This document shows positions 46,370 through 55,107 of a DNA stretch of 64,000 nucleotides, one piece after another. Source of the stretch: Synechococcus sp. UW179A (GTDB lineage Bacteria > Cyanobacteriota > Cyanobacteriia > PCC-6307 > Cyanobiaceae). How positions within the stretch are numbered: the stretch's first letter is position 1; the number at the start of each line of letters is the position of its first letter. The notes under the pieces were generated by a model. That model ran no database searches, had not been told where the DNA came from, and saw only the letters and a program-made list of their open reading frames with translations. Location: contig NZ_UCNJ01000012.1 of the NCBI RefSeq assembly GCF_900473965.1, positions 248,001 through 312,000 on the forward strand, read 5' to 3'. The translations under genes were made by a program, and so were the position numbers.

Positions 46370-46591
46370 ATGTCCAGCTCCTTCTTCAAGAAGCGCCTTT
46401 CTCCCATCAAGCCCGGCGATCCCATCGATTACAAGGATGTGGATCTGCTGAAGAAATTCATCACAGAGCGCGGCAAAATCTTGCCTCGCCGCCTTACTGG
46501 CCTCACCGCAAAACAGCAGCGTGACCTTACGAATGCTGTTAAGCGCGCAAGGATCGTAGCTTTGCTGCCTTTTGTGAACCCCGAGGGTTGA
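46370..46591 (+). CDS. rpsR: 30S ribosomal protein S18
   Basis: 73 residues, with the S18 pattern [19 protein letters not shown] and [24 protein letters not shown]. Length and basic N- and C-terminal parts are normal. It follows rpmG by 38 bp. The RNase II reading frame opens directly after its stop, so the three genes probably form one transcript. Confidence 0.97.
46583..46587 (+). promoter_or_regulatory. Possible ribosome binding site for a CTG start of RNase II
   Basis: GAGGG inside the last codons of rpsR lies 7 bases before CTG 46595. This spacing fits a Shine-Dalgarno site, and no ATG, GTG or TTG is in frame nearby. Confidence 0.4.
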
Positions 46592-46594
46592 TTC

Positions 46595-48634
46595 CTGGCC
46601 ACTGTTGACTGCAAACCGGGAGATCTGGTCGGCATCAGCGACCTCAAATCATCTCAACTTGCGGTCGTGCTTGCCGTTCAAGGCAGCAAACGTCGTTTAA
46701 GCGTTGGTTTTCGAGGCAAGGAACAAGTTGTTCCAGCCCGGACCATCGATTTAATTCACCCCCTATCTGGTGACCTTGATCCGTCAGCTCGGCTGGGGGT
46801 TTTCCCATGGACATTCAACCAGCAAGACCTTAATCAATCCAGTCCCAACTGTCGCGACTGGGGCGAAGCATGGGTCCTGATTTTGGAATCATCTGAGACT
46901 GTTGATCTCGCTGAATTTGCTGAGTTGGCCTGCGGGTCAGATGCTGCAGTTCACAAAGCTGCCTGTTGGCTGGCTTTGCATGCAGACCAGGATTTTTTCC
47001 GCTGGAAGCAGGGTGCGGTTCAAGCAAGGCCCGCTTCCGAGATCCGCAGCCGACGTGCTGAACGGCGCATGCAGATCAAAGCCGAACGCAGAAGTAAGCG
47101 TTGGATCCAGGTCTTGAAGTCACGTCAACCAGTGGTCTTCAATTCGCTTGATCCTCTTCACCAGTCATGGATTAAGTGCATGCAAGAGCTGGTGGGCGAA
47201 GGCGTTGAAGAGGGCCGACTCGATGCTCAGCTGTTGCAGTCACTGAAAACCGCGCGCGTAGAAGCCAATGCCAGGGAGCTCCGTCATCTGCTGATTCAGC
47301 TTGGCCAGTGGGATGAGCATCAACCTGCATCGATCGCGGGTACGCCCTGGAGCAGTGGATTCAGTGAAAATCTGCTGCTGGAGGCAAGGCAGCTTGTCGA
47401 ACACAGCGACGAGACGTTTCCGGGAGACGAGAACAGACTTGACCTCACAACTCAGGCCTGCGTCACCATCGACGACGTTGAGACGAGTGACATTGACGAT
47501 GCCATTGCTCTGGAACGTCGTCGAGACGGATCCGAACGTCTCTGGATCCATATCGCCGATCCAGGTCGATTGATCCCCGAAGGTTCACCCTTGGATCTTG
47601 AGGCTCGCCGCCGAGGCAGCAGCCTATATCTCTCGAGGGGCAATCTTCCAATGTTCCCCGCCGAGCTCTCCACTGGGCCCTTCAGTCTCAGGGCAGGCCA
47701 GCGTAACCCTGCCTGGAGCACCTGGGTGGATCTCGATAAGTACGGCGATATCAGCGATTTCGGGATCCTGCGCAGCTGGGTCACCCCCCGTTACCGCCTC
47801 ACCTATGACGATGCCGATGAGCTGATTGATTTCGCTCCACCTGAAGAGGCAGATCTTTCGGATCTGCATCAGCTGCTGGAACGTCGACGACGTTGGCGGA
47901 CTGATCAGGGCGCATTGCAGATGGATCTGCCAGAGGGTCGTATCAGATGCCGGGATGGTGAGCTGTCTGTGCAGGTCACGGAACCTGGTGCCGCGAGGAC
48001 GATGGTGGCTGAGGCCATGATTCTTGCTGGTGCCGTTGCCGCCCGATTCGGATCCACTCACAACTTGGCGTTGCCCTATCGCAGTCAGCTTCCTGCCGAA
48101 CTTCCTTCGTCAATGGAGCTTGAGCAGTTACCGGATGGAGCCGTACGATTTGCTGCCATCAAACGTTGCCTCAGCCGAGGTCTAATGGGAACTCAACCCT
48201 CACCTCATTTCAGTCTTGGTCTCAGCGCCTATGCCCAAGCCACCTCACCAATCAGGCGCTATGGAGATTTGGTTGTGCAACGCCAGATCGCTGCTGTGAT
48301 CAACTCTCAAATCCCGCGCAGCATGGAGTCTATGCAAGAGCTGATTGACAGTTTCGATTCAGCTGTTCGCGAAGGGCTCACCATCGCAAGGGAAGATCAA
48401 CGTCACTGGCAACAGGTTTGGTTCGAGCATCACCAGAACCACCAGTGGCCGGTGGATTTCCTGCGCTGGCTGAGACCTCAGGACCGGCTGGGGTTGGTTC
48501 GTCTTGATGATCTAGCCATGGATGTTGCCGCTGAGTGTCCTGCAGGATCACTACCAGGAGATGCTCTTGTGCTGCAGGTTGAACAAGTCGATTCTCAGTG
48601 TGACCAACTCAGGTTGCTTGCCTTGTCCCGTTGA
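46595..48634 (+). CDS. rnb: RNase II/R-family exoribonuclease
   Basis: 3'-5' processive exoribonuclease of about 679 residues. The RNB catalytic segment is TIDDVETSDIDDAI near residue 290, with the four acidic metal ligands. ATSPIRRYGDLVVQRQ is in the C-terminal part of the domain, and an S1-like region closes the protein. The first standard in-frame start (GTG 46667) would cut the conserved N-terminus: the preceding codons read TVDCKPGDLVGISDLKSS, which aligns with the opening of other cyanobacterial RNase II proteins (KxGxLI, then LAVV). I therefore place the start at CTG 46595, 3 bp after the rpsR stop. GTG 46667 remains possible. Confidence 0.88.
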   Translation: MATVDCKPGDLVGISDLKSSQLAVVLAVQGSKRRLSVGFRGKEQVVPARTIDLIHPLSGDLDPSARLGVFPWTFNQQDLNQSSPNCRDWGEAWVLILESSETVDLAEFAELACGSDAAVHKAACWLALHADQDFFRWKQGAVQARPASEIRSRRAERRMQIKAERRSKRWIQVLKSRQPVVFNSLDPLHQSWIKCMQELVGEGVEEGRLDAQLLQSLKTARVEANARELRHLLIQLGQWDEHQPASIAGTPWSSGFSENLLLEARQLVEHSDETFPGDENRLDLTTQACVTIDDVETSDIDDAIALERRRDGSERLWIHIADPGRLIPEGSPLDLEARRRGSSLYLSRGNLPMFPAELSTGPFSLRAGQRNPAWSTWVDLDKYGDISDFGILRSWVTPRYRLTYDDADELIDFAPPEEADLSDLHQLLERRRRWRTDQGALQMDLPEGRIRCRDGELSVQVTEPGAARTMVAEAMILAGAVAARFGSTHNLALPYRSQLPAELPSSMELEQLPDGAVRFAAIKRCLSRGLMGTQPSPHFSLGLSAYAQATSPIRRYGDLVVQRQIAAVINSQIPRSMESMQELIDSFDSAVREGLTIAREDQRHWQQVWFEHHQNHQWPVDFLRWLRPQDRLGLVRLDDLAMDVAAECPAGSLPGDALVLQVEQVDSQCDQLRLLALSR

Positions 48635-50401
48635 TCAGCGCAGTGAGGATGTACGAAACCAACCTCCCCAGGGATTGTGGCTGCCCTGCAACTCGACGCT
48701 TGTCGGTCTGTCGATCGCTTGAAGTCTGTCGTTCACCGCTGGTTCAAGGGTGATCAATTGGCAGGGCTCACTTGCTTCGCATTGAATTCTGTAGCCACCC
48801 TCGTTGTCTGGACTAACCGTTGCCCGCAGTGTTCTGCCTGAGTCCAATGTCTCCGGGTGGGCGGCTGTCAATGGTTTCTGATCCAGTGCTGATACTTGAC
48901 GCTCAAACCACTGACTGTGATGCCACGGTGTGTCCCAGAGCGGTACGACTGCTGACGGAGCCATGGCGTCTCCGATCAGTCGATTCTGCACACTGCGCAC
49001 CGACAGTTCAGAGGGTTGCCGATTGGATTCCACGGCGAGAGCGGAAGCGGCTCCTGCAGCTTGGCCAACATTCAGGATCAACGGTTGCAATCGGGTGGCG
49101 CCATTGGCCATGTGGCTCGTACTGAATGCCTTATCTGCTATTAGGAGATTGTCGACTGCATCACTCAGCAGAGCTCCGAAGGGTATGCAGAAGGGAGTTC
49201 CTGTCCAGCGACCTCCCCAACGACAACTTTTGGGAGCTAATGGCCAGTCATCCCCGGGGTAGTGATGGTCATTGGCGTAATTGCCCACCGCAATCGACTG
49301 CAAAATTGCACTGTCATTGACTGGTGGACCAAGGATGCAAACTCCTTCAGCTAGGGGGAGCAGATCCTGTTCAATGACCGTGGTGCGGCCAACCACGCGC
49401 CGGCCCTCGCGCCAGTAGGGCATAGCAGCGAGCCAGGGTGCTCGACTTTCAGCGCTGCTAGGAAATGCCTCGCCGAGTTGTAGCCATCCATCAGTGGCTT
49501 TGCGCAACTCATCGGCGAAGCAGAGACTGTGTTGCTGCATCTCGCTAAACAGTGCAGCCTCCTGATCTGGATCAGTCAGAAAGGCTCGCTCCAGTCCTCG
49601 GTGCCAGTCATTGCCGTGCAGTGGCCAATTAAGCATCACCAGTCCCGACGGTAAGCGGCCGTAGGTGATGGTTTTTTCCAGACCGAATGTGTCAGAGGCC
49701 CCATAAAAGGGGTCGGGTAGTTGAGAACCAATCGGATGATCACCTTGGCGTTGAGGATTTGGAAGCTGATCGCTCTGAAGCTGGCCCATCACCACCCAAG
49801 TCGGTGACTGCACGGGTTGATGTCTGAAAAAGGGATCGGTGGTCAAGCGTTGCCGTGATGGTGCACTGGGTTCCTGCCACTGTTCCTTGGGTTCCCAACC
49901 GAAACGGAACGGTGCATTCGCCAAAGGCAGCAAATCACCTCGATCGCTGCCATCGATGGCAACGCGGCACGTCACCCTGCGGATTTCTCCATCCACCTCA
50001 ATGCGTAGGCCCGTGATCAGAGAGCCTGCACGCTCAACGCTCAGGAGTTGGCAACCAGGCCACCAAAGCAACCTGGGCTCCTGATGCAGCCAGTTTTGAA
50101 GGATCGACTCCGCTGTTTGCGGTCGGTAGCCGAAACAGCTCACCCAGTTGTGGTCCAGTCCTTCTGGTTCGCGTTGTTCCAGTTCATGCAGAAAAGCTCC
50201 CCAAAGCCCTGTCTGCCATGGGCTCAGTTCGTTGCCATCAGGACAGCACACCCCCGCTGCACTCACCATTCCGCCCAGCCATGCACCAGGGGTGAGTAGC
50301 AGGGTGCTGGCGCCGCCACGGGCCGCCTGAATCGCTGCTGCCGTGCCACCAGTTCCCCCTCCCCAGACCAACACATCCACCGAATCAATGCTGACGGTCA
50401 T
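48635..50401 (-). CDS. FAD-dependent oxidoreductase (FAD_oxidored family)
   Basis: 588 residues from ATG 50401 (MTVSIDSVDVLVWGGGTGG). The FAD-binding loop GGGTGGTAAAIQAARGG near residues 14-30 is clear. LGGMVSAAGVCCPDG resembles the GGxxT/S segment of this family, and the C-terminal part has NLLIADKAFSTSHMANGATRLQP, typical of PF12831-like proteins. Substrate unknown. It abuts the convergent RNase II stop without a spacer. The frame is open 38 codons upstream but without similarity. Divergent from metG. Confidence 0.8.
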   Translation of the reverse strand: MTVSIDSVDVLVWGGGTGGTAAAIQAARGGASTLLLTPGAWLGGMVSAAGVCCPDGNELSPWQTGLWGAFLHELEQREPEGLDHNWVSCFGYRPQTAESILQNWLHQEPRLLWWPGCQLLSVERAGSLITGLRIEVDGEIRRVTCRVAIDGSDRGDLLPLANAPFRFGWEPKEQWQEPSAPSRQRLTTDPFFRHQPVQSPTWVVMGQLQSDQLPNPQRQGDHPIGSQLPDPFYGASDTFGLEKTITYGRLPSGLVMLNWPLHGNDWHRGLERAFLTDPDQEAALFSEMQQHSLCFADELRKATDGWLQLGEAFPSSAESRAPWLAAMPYWREGRRVVGRTTVIEQDLLPLAEGVCILGPPVNDSAILQSIAVGNYANDHHYPGDDWPLAPKSCRWGGRWTGTPFCIPFGALLSDAVDNLLIADKAFSTSHMANGATRLQPLILNVGQAAGAASALAVESNRQPSELSVRSVQNRLIGDAMAPSAVVPLWDTPWHHSQWFERQVSALDQKPLTAAHPETLDSGRTLRATVSPDNEGGYRIQCEASEPCQLITLEPAVNDRLQAIDRPTSVELQGSHNPWGGWFRTSSLR

Positions 50402-50589
50402 GGTCCTTTCCGTTCCCGTACGAGGAAGGTGCCCATAGTCTGCAGATTGTTTGACTGAGAAGCATTCCGCTGAATCAGATCCGACTTCGTCGCATGCGCC
50501 AGGCAGCGGGGTCACTCGTTCAGGGACCTGGAAAGAGGGTCGTTAAGATCCAGCCCCAGAGCCAGGGGCCAAAGGAGAGCGCCGAAGCG

Positions 50590-52134
50590 ATGACTTACAG
50601 CCTCACAACCCCGCTCTACTACGTCAATGCCAAGCCGCATCTCGGCAGCACCTATACGACCATTGCCTGTGACGCTTTGGCTCGTTTCCAGCGTCTTGAG
50701 GGACATCAGGTTCTGTTTGTCACCGGCGTGGATGAGCATGGTCAGAAGATCCAGCGCACGGCTGAGGCTCGCAACATCAGCCCACAGGACCACTGTGATC
50801 TGATCAGTCGCGAATACATCGATCTCTGGTCGCGGTGGGAGATCAGTAACGACCGTTTTGTGCGAACCACAAGCGAGCGTCACCTGCCCCTAGTTCAGGA
50901 ATTTTTCCATCGTTGTGAAGCCTCGGGTCACATTCGTAGCGGCCATCAGGAGGGTTGGTACTGCGTCGATTGTGAGGAATTTAAGGACGATCCTGCCGAT
51001 GCTGAATCTCCTTGCTGTCCGACTCACCGCAAGCCCCTGGAATGGCGCGACGAAGAGAACCTGTTCTTCTGTCTTTCAAAGTTTCAAAAGCCCATCGAGT
51101 CACTGATCTCTACGCCTGGTTTCATCGCTCCAGCAAGTCGTCGCAAAGAGGTTGAAAATTTTGTGGCCGGTGGCCTGCGTGATTTCTCAATCTCTCGGGT
51201 GAATGTGTCCCATGGGCTTCCGGTCCCTGGCCACACCGGCCACACCTTTTACGTCTGGTTTGACGCTCTGCTCGGCTATTTGACAGCTCTGCTGGATGAT
51301 GGAGGTTCAGTGGATCTGGATCGTCTCGGCAGTGCAGGCTGGCCGGTGAGCGTTCACGTGATCGGCAAGGACATCCTGCGTTTTCACGCTGTTTACTGGC
51401 CAGCGATGTTGATGTCGGCAGGTTTGCCATTACCCAAGAGCGTTTTCGGCCATGGCTTTCTGACCCGCGAAGGCCAGAAAATGGGCAAATCGCTGGGCAA
51501 TGTGTTGGACCCTGAACTGTTACTTCAGCGCTGCGGTACCGATGCTGTGCGTTGGTATCTCCTTCGCGACATTCAGTTCGGTGATGACGGTGATTTCCAG
51601 CAGCAGCGGTTTGTGGATCTGGTCAATAACGATCTCGCCAACACGATCGGGAATCTGCTCAACCGCACCTCATCGATGTCCAGGAAATGGTTTGAGAATG
51701 CTCTGCCTCCTGTGGCTGAGACGGTTCGCGACGACCATGCACTTCGCAGCAAGGCAGAGCTGACGATTCAGCAGGTTCGGACGTCAATGCCGGAGCTCAA
51801 TTTTCAAAAGGCTGCCGAAGCGGTGCTTCAGTTGGCAATCGACACCAATGGCTTCCTGAACGAACAGGCTCCCTGGAGTCAGATGAAGCAACCAGGTCAG
51901 GAAGTGCAGGTTGGTGAAGATCTTTATGCCGTTCTGGAATGTTCGCGGATTGTGGGCATTCTTTTGCAGCCGATCGTGCCTGATCTCAGTGAACGTATTC
52001 TCGCCCAGCTAGGTCTCTGCTCGATTTCAGGATCGTGGAATGACCATCTGAACTGGGGCAGGCTGGTTCCCGGATCTCCATTGCCTAAGCCGGAACCTGT
52101 CATGCAGAGGCTCGAGCTCGAATCACCACTTTGA
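50590..52134 (+). CDS. metG: Methionyl-tRNA synthetase
   Basis: 514 residues from ATG 50590 (MTYSLTTPLYYVNAKPHLGS). HIGH motif is HLGS; the second motif is KMGKS in GQKMGKSLGNVLDP, a variant of KMSKS that I believe occurs in related cyanobacteria. Cysteines in YCVDCEEF and SPCCPTHRK form the zinc knuckle. Length shows that the C-terminal tRNA-binding extension of longer MetG is absent. The stop shares a base with the next ATG (TGATG), coupling it to lptC. An upstream in-frame start is unlikely. Confidence 0.95.
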   Translation: MTYSLTTPLYYVNAKPHLGSTYTTIACDALARFQRLEGHQVLFVTGVDEHGQKIQRTAEARNISPQDHCDLISREYIDLWSRWEISNDRFVRTTSERHLPLVQEFFHRCEASGHIRSGHQEGWYCVDCEEFKDDPADAESPCCPTHRKPLEWRDEENLFFCLSKFQKPIESLISTPGFIAPASRRKEVENFVAGGLRDFSISRVNVSHGLPVPGHTGHTFYVWFDALLGYLTALLDDGGSVDLDRLGSAGWPVSVHVIGKDILRFHAVYWPAMLMSAGLPLPKSVFGHGFLTREGQKMGKSLGNVLDPELLLQRCGTDAVRWYLLRDIQFGDDGDFQQQRFVDLVNNDLANTIGNLLNRTSSMSRKWFENALPPVAETVRDDHALRSKAELTIQQVRTSMPELNFQKAAEAVLQLAIDTNGFLNEQAPWSQMKQPGQEVQVGEDLYAVLECSRIVGILLQPIVPDLSERILAQLGLCSISGSWNDHLNWGRLVPGSPLPKPEPVMQRLELESPL

Positions 52135-53321
52135 TGACCTTGACCCATGCCATCGGTCGCCTGAGAGGTGGTCTGCTGATCACCCTGATGCTCCTGTCAG
52201 GCTGTGTCAGTGAAAAACCCGCGTCTACGGTTCAGTCGCCACCCTTCGTGTTTCGATCCCTGAAACTCGAACAGAAGACCAAGCAAGGACTGATGGACTG
52301 GAGTCTGAACAGTCCTGAAGCTCGCTATGAGCTCAATCGTCGTCTTGTTCGTGCCCGCCAGCCTGTCGGTGTTCTCTACCGGAAGGGAAAACCATCATTC
52401 AGGGTGCAGTCGGATCTTGCTCTTGTCGTCAACGATGGCGAACAGATTCTGCTTGAGGGTGATGTCAGGCTGCAGCAACTCAATGGCTCCAAGCTTCTGA
52501 TTCAGGGAGACCGTCTGCGTTGGCGTCCGCAGCAGGGGATTTTGCTCATTGAGCAGCGTCCAAGAGCTACTGACAAGGAGTCTCGAATCAGTGCCACTGA
52601 AGCGCAGCTTCTCCAGACCACCAACGACTTGACTCTCAAGGGTGTCGTCAAGCTTGAGCGTTGGTCTAAGGACTCCGATCCATCCAAACCGGATACGACA
52701 CTTCAAACCGGGCTCGCCCAGTGGAATCTCGATTCCGGCGTGTTGAATGCCGAGGGTCCTGTTCTGGCACAGCGACGCGACCAGGAAGGAACAGTGCTTG
52801 AGCAGCTTCAGGGCATGAGTCTTCAGGGCAACACGCAAGCAGGTGACCTGATGGTGATGGCTCCGGTCGTTGTTCAGATGCCACGTCAGAAGGGGATTCT
52901 CAAGGCTCAGGACACCACGTGGAATTTCCGAACACAGATTGTGCGCAGCGATCAACCCTTCGAAGCGGAACTGGATCGCACCAGGATCTTTGGCAAAGCT
53001 TTTCAGGCTGAGCTGGAGGACAACACGGTTGTGATCAATGGTGATTGCAGGATTGAACAGCCGGGAGAATCGCTCGATGCGACCACCTGTCGCTGGAACT
53101 GGGAGACTGAGGACGTCCTTGCTGAGGGGAATGTGCTGTTAAAACGTGACGCCAACGATCAGTTGACCCGTGCCAGCAAGCTGGCGGGTCAGGTTGGCGA
53201 AAAAGGCAGGATCACCTTTACAGCTCCAGGTGGGAAGGTGGAATCCCAGGTCAGATTCCCTTCGGATCAGTCTGAGGATCAGAGTCCCCGACCACGGAAA
53301 TCAGCTCCAGTTGAGTTCTGA
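52134..53321 (+). CDS. lptC: LPS export protein LptC-like lipoprotein
   Basis: 395 residues. The N-terminus is a lipoprotein signal (LLITLMLLSGCVSEKP), followed by the LptC fold of repeating beta strands: FVFRSLKLEQKTKQGLMDW, LVVNDGEQILLEGDVRLQQ, ATEAQLLQTTNDLTLKGVV. A second block of the same kind (VVINGDCRIEQPGESLDATT, DVLAEGNVLLKRD) gives it double the length of the E. coli protein. It should bridge LPS from the inner-membrane ABC transporter to the outer membrane. It is coupled to metG (TGATG) and overlaps the convergent gene by 71 bp. Confidence 0.85.
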   Translation: MTLTHAIGRLRGGLLITLMLLSGCVSEKPASTVQSPPFVFRSLKLEQKTKQGLMDWSLNSPEARYELNRRLVRARQPVGVLYRKGKPSFRVQSDLALVVNDGEQILLEGDVRLQQLNGSKLLIQGDRLRWRPQQGILLIEQRPRATDKESRISATEAQLLQTTNDLTLKGVVKLERWSKDSDPSKPDTTLQTGLAQWNLDSGVLNAEGPVLAQRRDQEGTVLEQLQGMSLQGNTQAGDLMVMAPVVVQMPRQKGILKAQDTTWNFRTQIVRSDQPFEAELDRTRIFGKAFQAELEDNTVVINGDCRIEQPGESLDATTCRWNWETEDVLAEGNVLLKRDANDQLTRASKLAGQVGEKGRITFTAPGGKVESQVRFPSDQSEDQSPRPRKSAPVEF

Positions 53322-53949
53322 GTCGTTCTGCCCAACCCGCCAGCCAGCGTTCATCCGAGCGGGTGAAGCATCGCTCTGACCAGCCACCAAGCACAATCCA
53401 CCCCCGTTCTCCAAGCGGTTGAACCATCACCGCCGGCAGACCTGGTAGAACAGCATCAAATTCCTGACGGCCAGGGTATAAAGCAGTTCTGACCAGTGAC
53501 ACGAGGGCCTGCCGCTCAGTACTGCGGCGACAGATGTCACCCGGAGAGAACGGATCCTTGGTGATCAGCCCACGCCTGAGCAGCACTGTCTGGTCCCAGT
53601 TCACGAGGATCGTGGCGGCCGAGGTTGCTGTCAGAAACTGGTGGCTTCCCCAGGCCAGTTCAGTGCGCACACTTTCGGATAATCCGGCGGTGATCTCGAG
53701 ACCCTGTTCGCCCTCAAGCTTGACTGCCTTGGGATTGCGCGGAATAGCCCGGGTCCAGAGCACCGCAACAAGCATCAAACCAACCGACGCCATCCCGGAC
53801 AGGACTTCTGCTCGTTGCAAAGCGGGCGTGAGCGTCCCTGCAGTCACAGCATTGAAGATGGCGAGCCCCAGCACCAGCAGTCCGGAGATCAGGCAGAGTC
53901 GCGCGGAGCCTGGCATGGTCTCGAGAGTCCTGCGGTCAGAAGAGCTCAC
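53251..53949 (-). CDS. Cofactor assembly of complex C subunit B (CCB2/CCB4-like)
   Basis: 232 residues. Two hydrophobic segments near the N-terminus (LCLISGLLVLGLAIFNAV and VGLMLVAVLWT) are followed by a soluble domain with ELAWGSHQFLTATSAATILVNWDQTVLLRRG and VQPLGERGWIVLGGWS. This pattern matches the DUF2930/CCB family, which helps attach heme c(i) to cytochrome b6. The ATG at 53949 is used; ATG 53916 is an alternative. The 3' end overlaps lptC by 71 bp, the longest antisense overlap in the window. Confidence 0.7.
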   Translation of the reverse strand: MSSSDRRTLETMPGSARLCLISGLLVLGLAIFNAVTAGTLTPALQRAEVLSGMASVGLMLVAVLWTRAIPRNPKAVKLEGEQGLEITAGLSESVRTELAWGSHQFLTATSAATILVNWDQTVLLRRGLITKDPFSPGDICRRSTERQALVSLVRTALYPGRQEFDAVLPGLPAVMVQPLGERGWIVLGGWSERCFTRSDERWLAGWAERLRTQLELISVVGDSDPQTDPKGI

Positions 53950-53983
53950 TCTTGCTCAAATGGGGCAGCACTGACCAGTGGTG

Positions 53984-54391
53984 ATGACGGACGCAGAAGC
54001 TTTTGCCTCGATCGCCCTCGCTGCGGTGGCTTGCGACGGCACCCTTGGTCGTGAGGAAGCCCATGCCCTGCGACGATCACTGGAGTACCGCACTCCCTAC
54101 AAAGATCGAACGGAACAGGAGATGGGTGCCCTGTTCGATCGGCTTCTGGTCACGCTCCGCGAACAGGGGGTGAACCAATTGGTCACTGAGGCACTGCCGG
54201 CCCTGACCCCTATCCAGCAGGAGACGGCATTGGCTGTGGCTGTTCAACTCACCCATGCCGATAGGGATGTTTCAGCTGCAGAACAGTCGTTCCTCAACCA
54301 ACTCTGCGATCGTCTATCGCTTCCTGATGGCCGTGCTGTTGCTGTAATGGAGGCGATCACGGCCTTACATCGCGACAGCCTTTCCACCTGA
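53984..54391 (+). CDS. TerB-like protein
   Basis: 135 residues, all helical. SIALAAVACDGTLGREEAHALRRSL and QLTHADRDVSAAEQSFLNQL are the two acidic helix pairs of TerB-like domains, which often bind metal. ATG 53984 is preferred over two in-frame GTG codons just before it. Role in tellurite resistance is not implied; cyanobacterial members have unknown function. It is 19 bp before the next gene and divergent from the CCB-like gene. Confidence 0.75.
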   Translation: MTDAEAFASIALAAVACDGTLGREEAHALRRSLEYRTPYKDRTEQEMGALFDRLLVTLREQGVNQLVTEALPALTPIQQETALAVAVQLTHADRDVSAAEQSFLNQLCDRLSLPDGRAVAVMEAITALHRDSLST

Positions 54392-54410
54392 AGGCAGACT
54401 GGCAGCCTCA

Positions 54411-55100
54411 ATGCCCATGACCATGAAGCGTCTGAACCACCTCGTCGGAGGGATTCTGTCTGCTGTGTTCTGTCTTTTGCTCGCGGTTCCAGCGGCGCTG
54501 GCAGTCTCTGCTCAGGATTTTCCGCCGGCTCTGCCCGATGAAGTCGTGTTGGATTCAGCGGATGTGCTGAGCAGAGCCAGCAGGAATGAAATCAGTACAC
54601 GTTTGCAGGAACTTAATCAGTTCCATGTCGATGCCCGTTTGGTGACATTGCGACGACTCGACTACGGACTCAGTCTTTCCGGTTTTGGTGACGAGCTTCT
54701 GGATCGCTGGGGGCAGGAATCCAACCTGACTGACCATCCACTGCTGATCTTCCTCGAGGAAACACAGAGCAAGCAGGCGACAGTTGTTGCGGCTAAGGAG
54801 TTGCTTGAACAATTGCCAGAGTCCCTGTTGCGCAGTACGGGACGGACGACCATGAGTCAGCCGTTACGCGATGGGGATCGCTTTCGACAGGCCACCCTCG
54901 ACGGAGTCAGCCGAATCGAAATTGTTCTCAATGGGGGAGAGGATCCTGGTCCACCAGTGCAGCTGGAACGCACCTCGCTCCCCTCAAATATTCCTACCGC
55001 TGAGGAGACTGAAGACAGCAACGCCTTCACATGGGTTGTCGTTCTTCTAGTCGTCGGCACCATAGTACCTATGGCGACCTGGTGGATTTTCTCCAGCTAA
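54411..55100 (+). CDS. TPM-domain protein, Psb32-like
   Basis: 229 residues. Signal peptide (GGILSAVFCLLLAVPAALA), then a TPM domain (VVLDSADVLSRASRNEI, RLVTLRRLDYGLSLSGFGDEL, HPLLIFLEETQSKQATVVAA) and a C-terminal membrane anchor (TWVVVLLVVGTIVPMATWW). This is the architecture of Psb32, a thylakoid lumen-facing protein associated with photosystem II repair. Start among ATG 54411, 54417 and 54423 is unclear. pxcA follows 7 bp later. Confidence 0.8.
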   Translation: MPMTMKRLNHLVGGILSAVFCLLLAVPAALAVSAQDFPPALPDEVVLDSADVLSRASRNEISTRLQELNQFHVDARLVTLRRLDYGLSLSGFGDELLDRWGQESNLTDHPLLIFLEETQSKQATVVAAKELLEQLPESLLRSTGRTTMSQPLRDGDRFRQATLDGVSRIEIVLNGGEDPGPPVQLERTSLPSNIPTAEETEDSNAFTWVVVLLVVGTIVPMATWWIFSS

Positions 55101-55107
55101 CGACACG

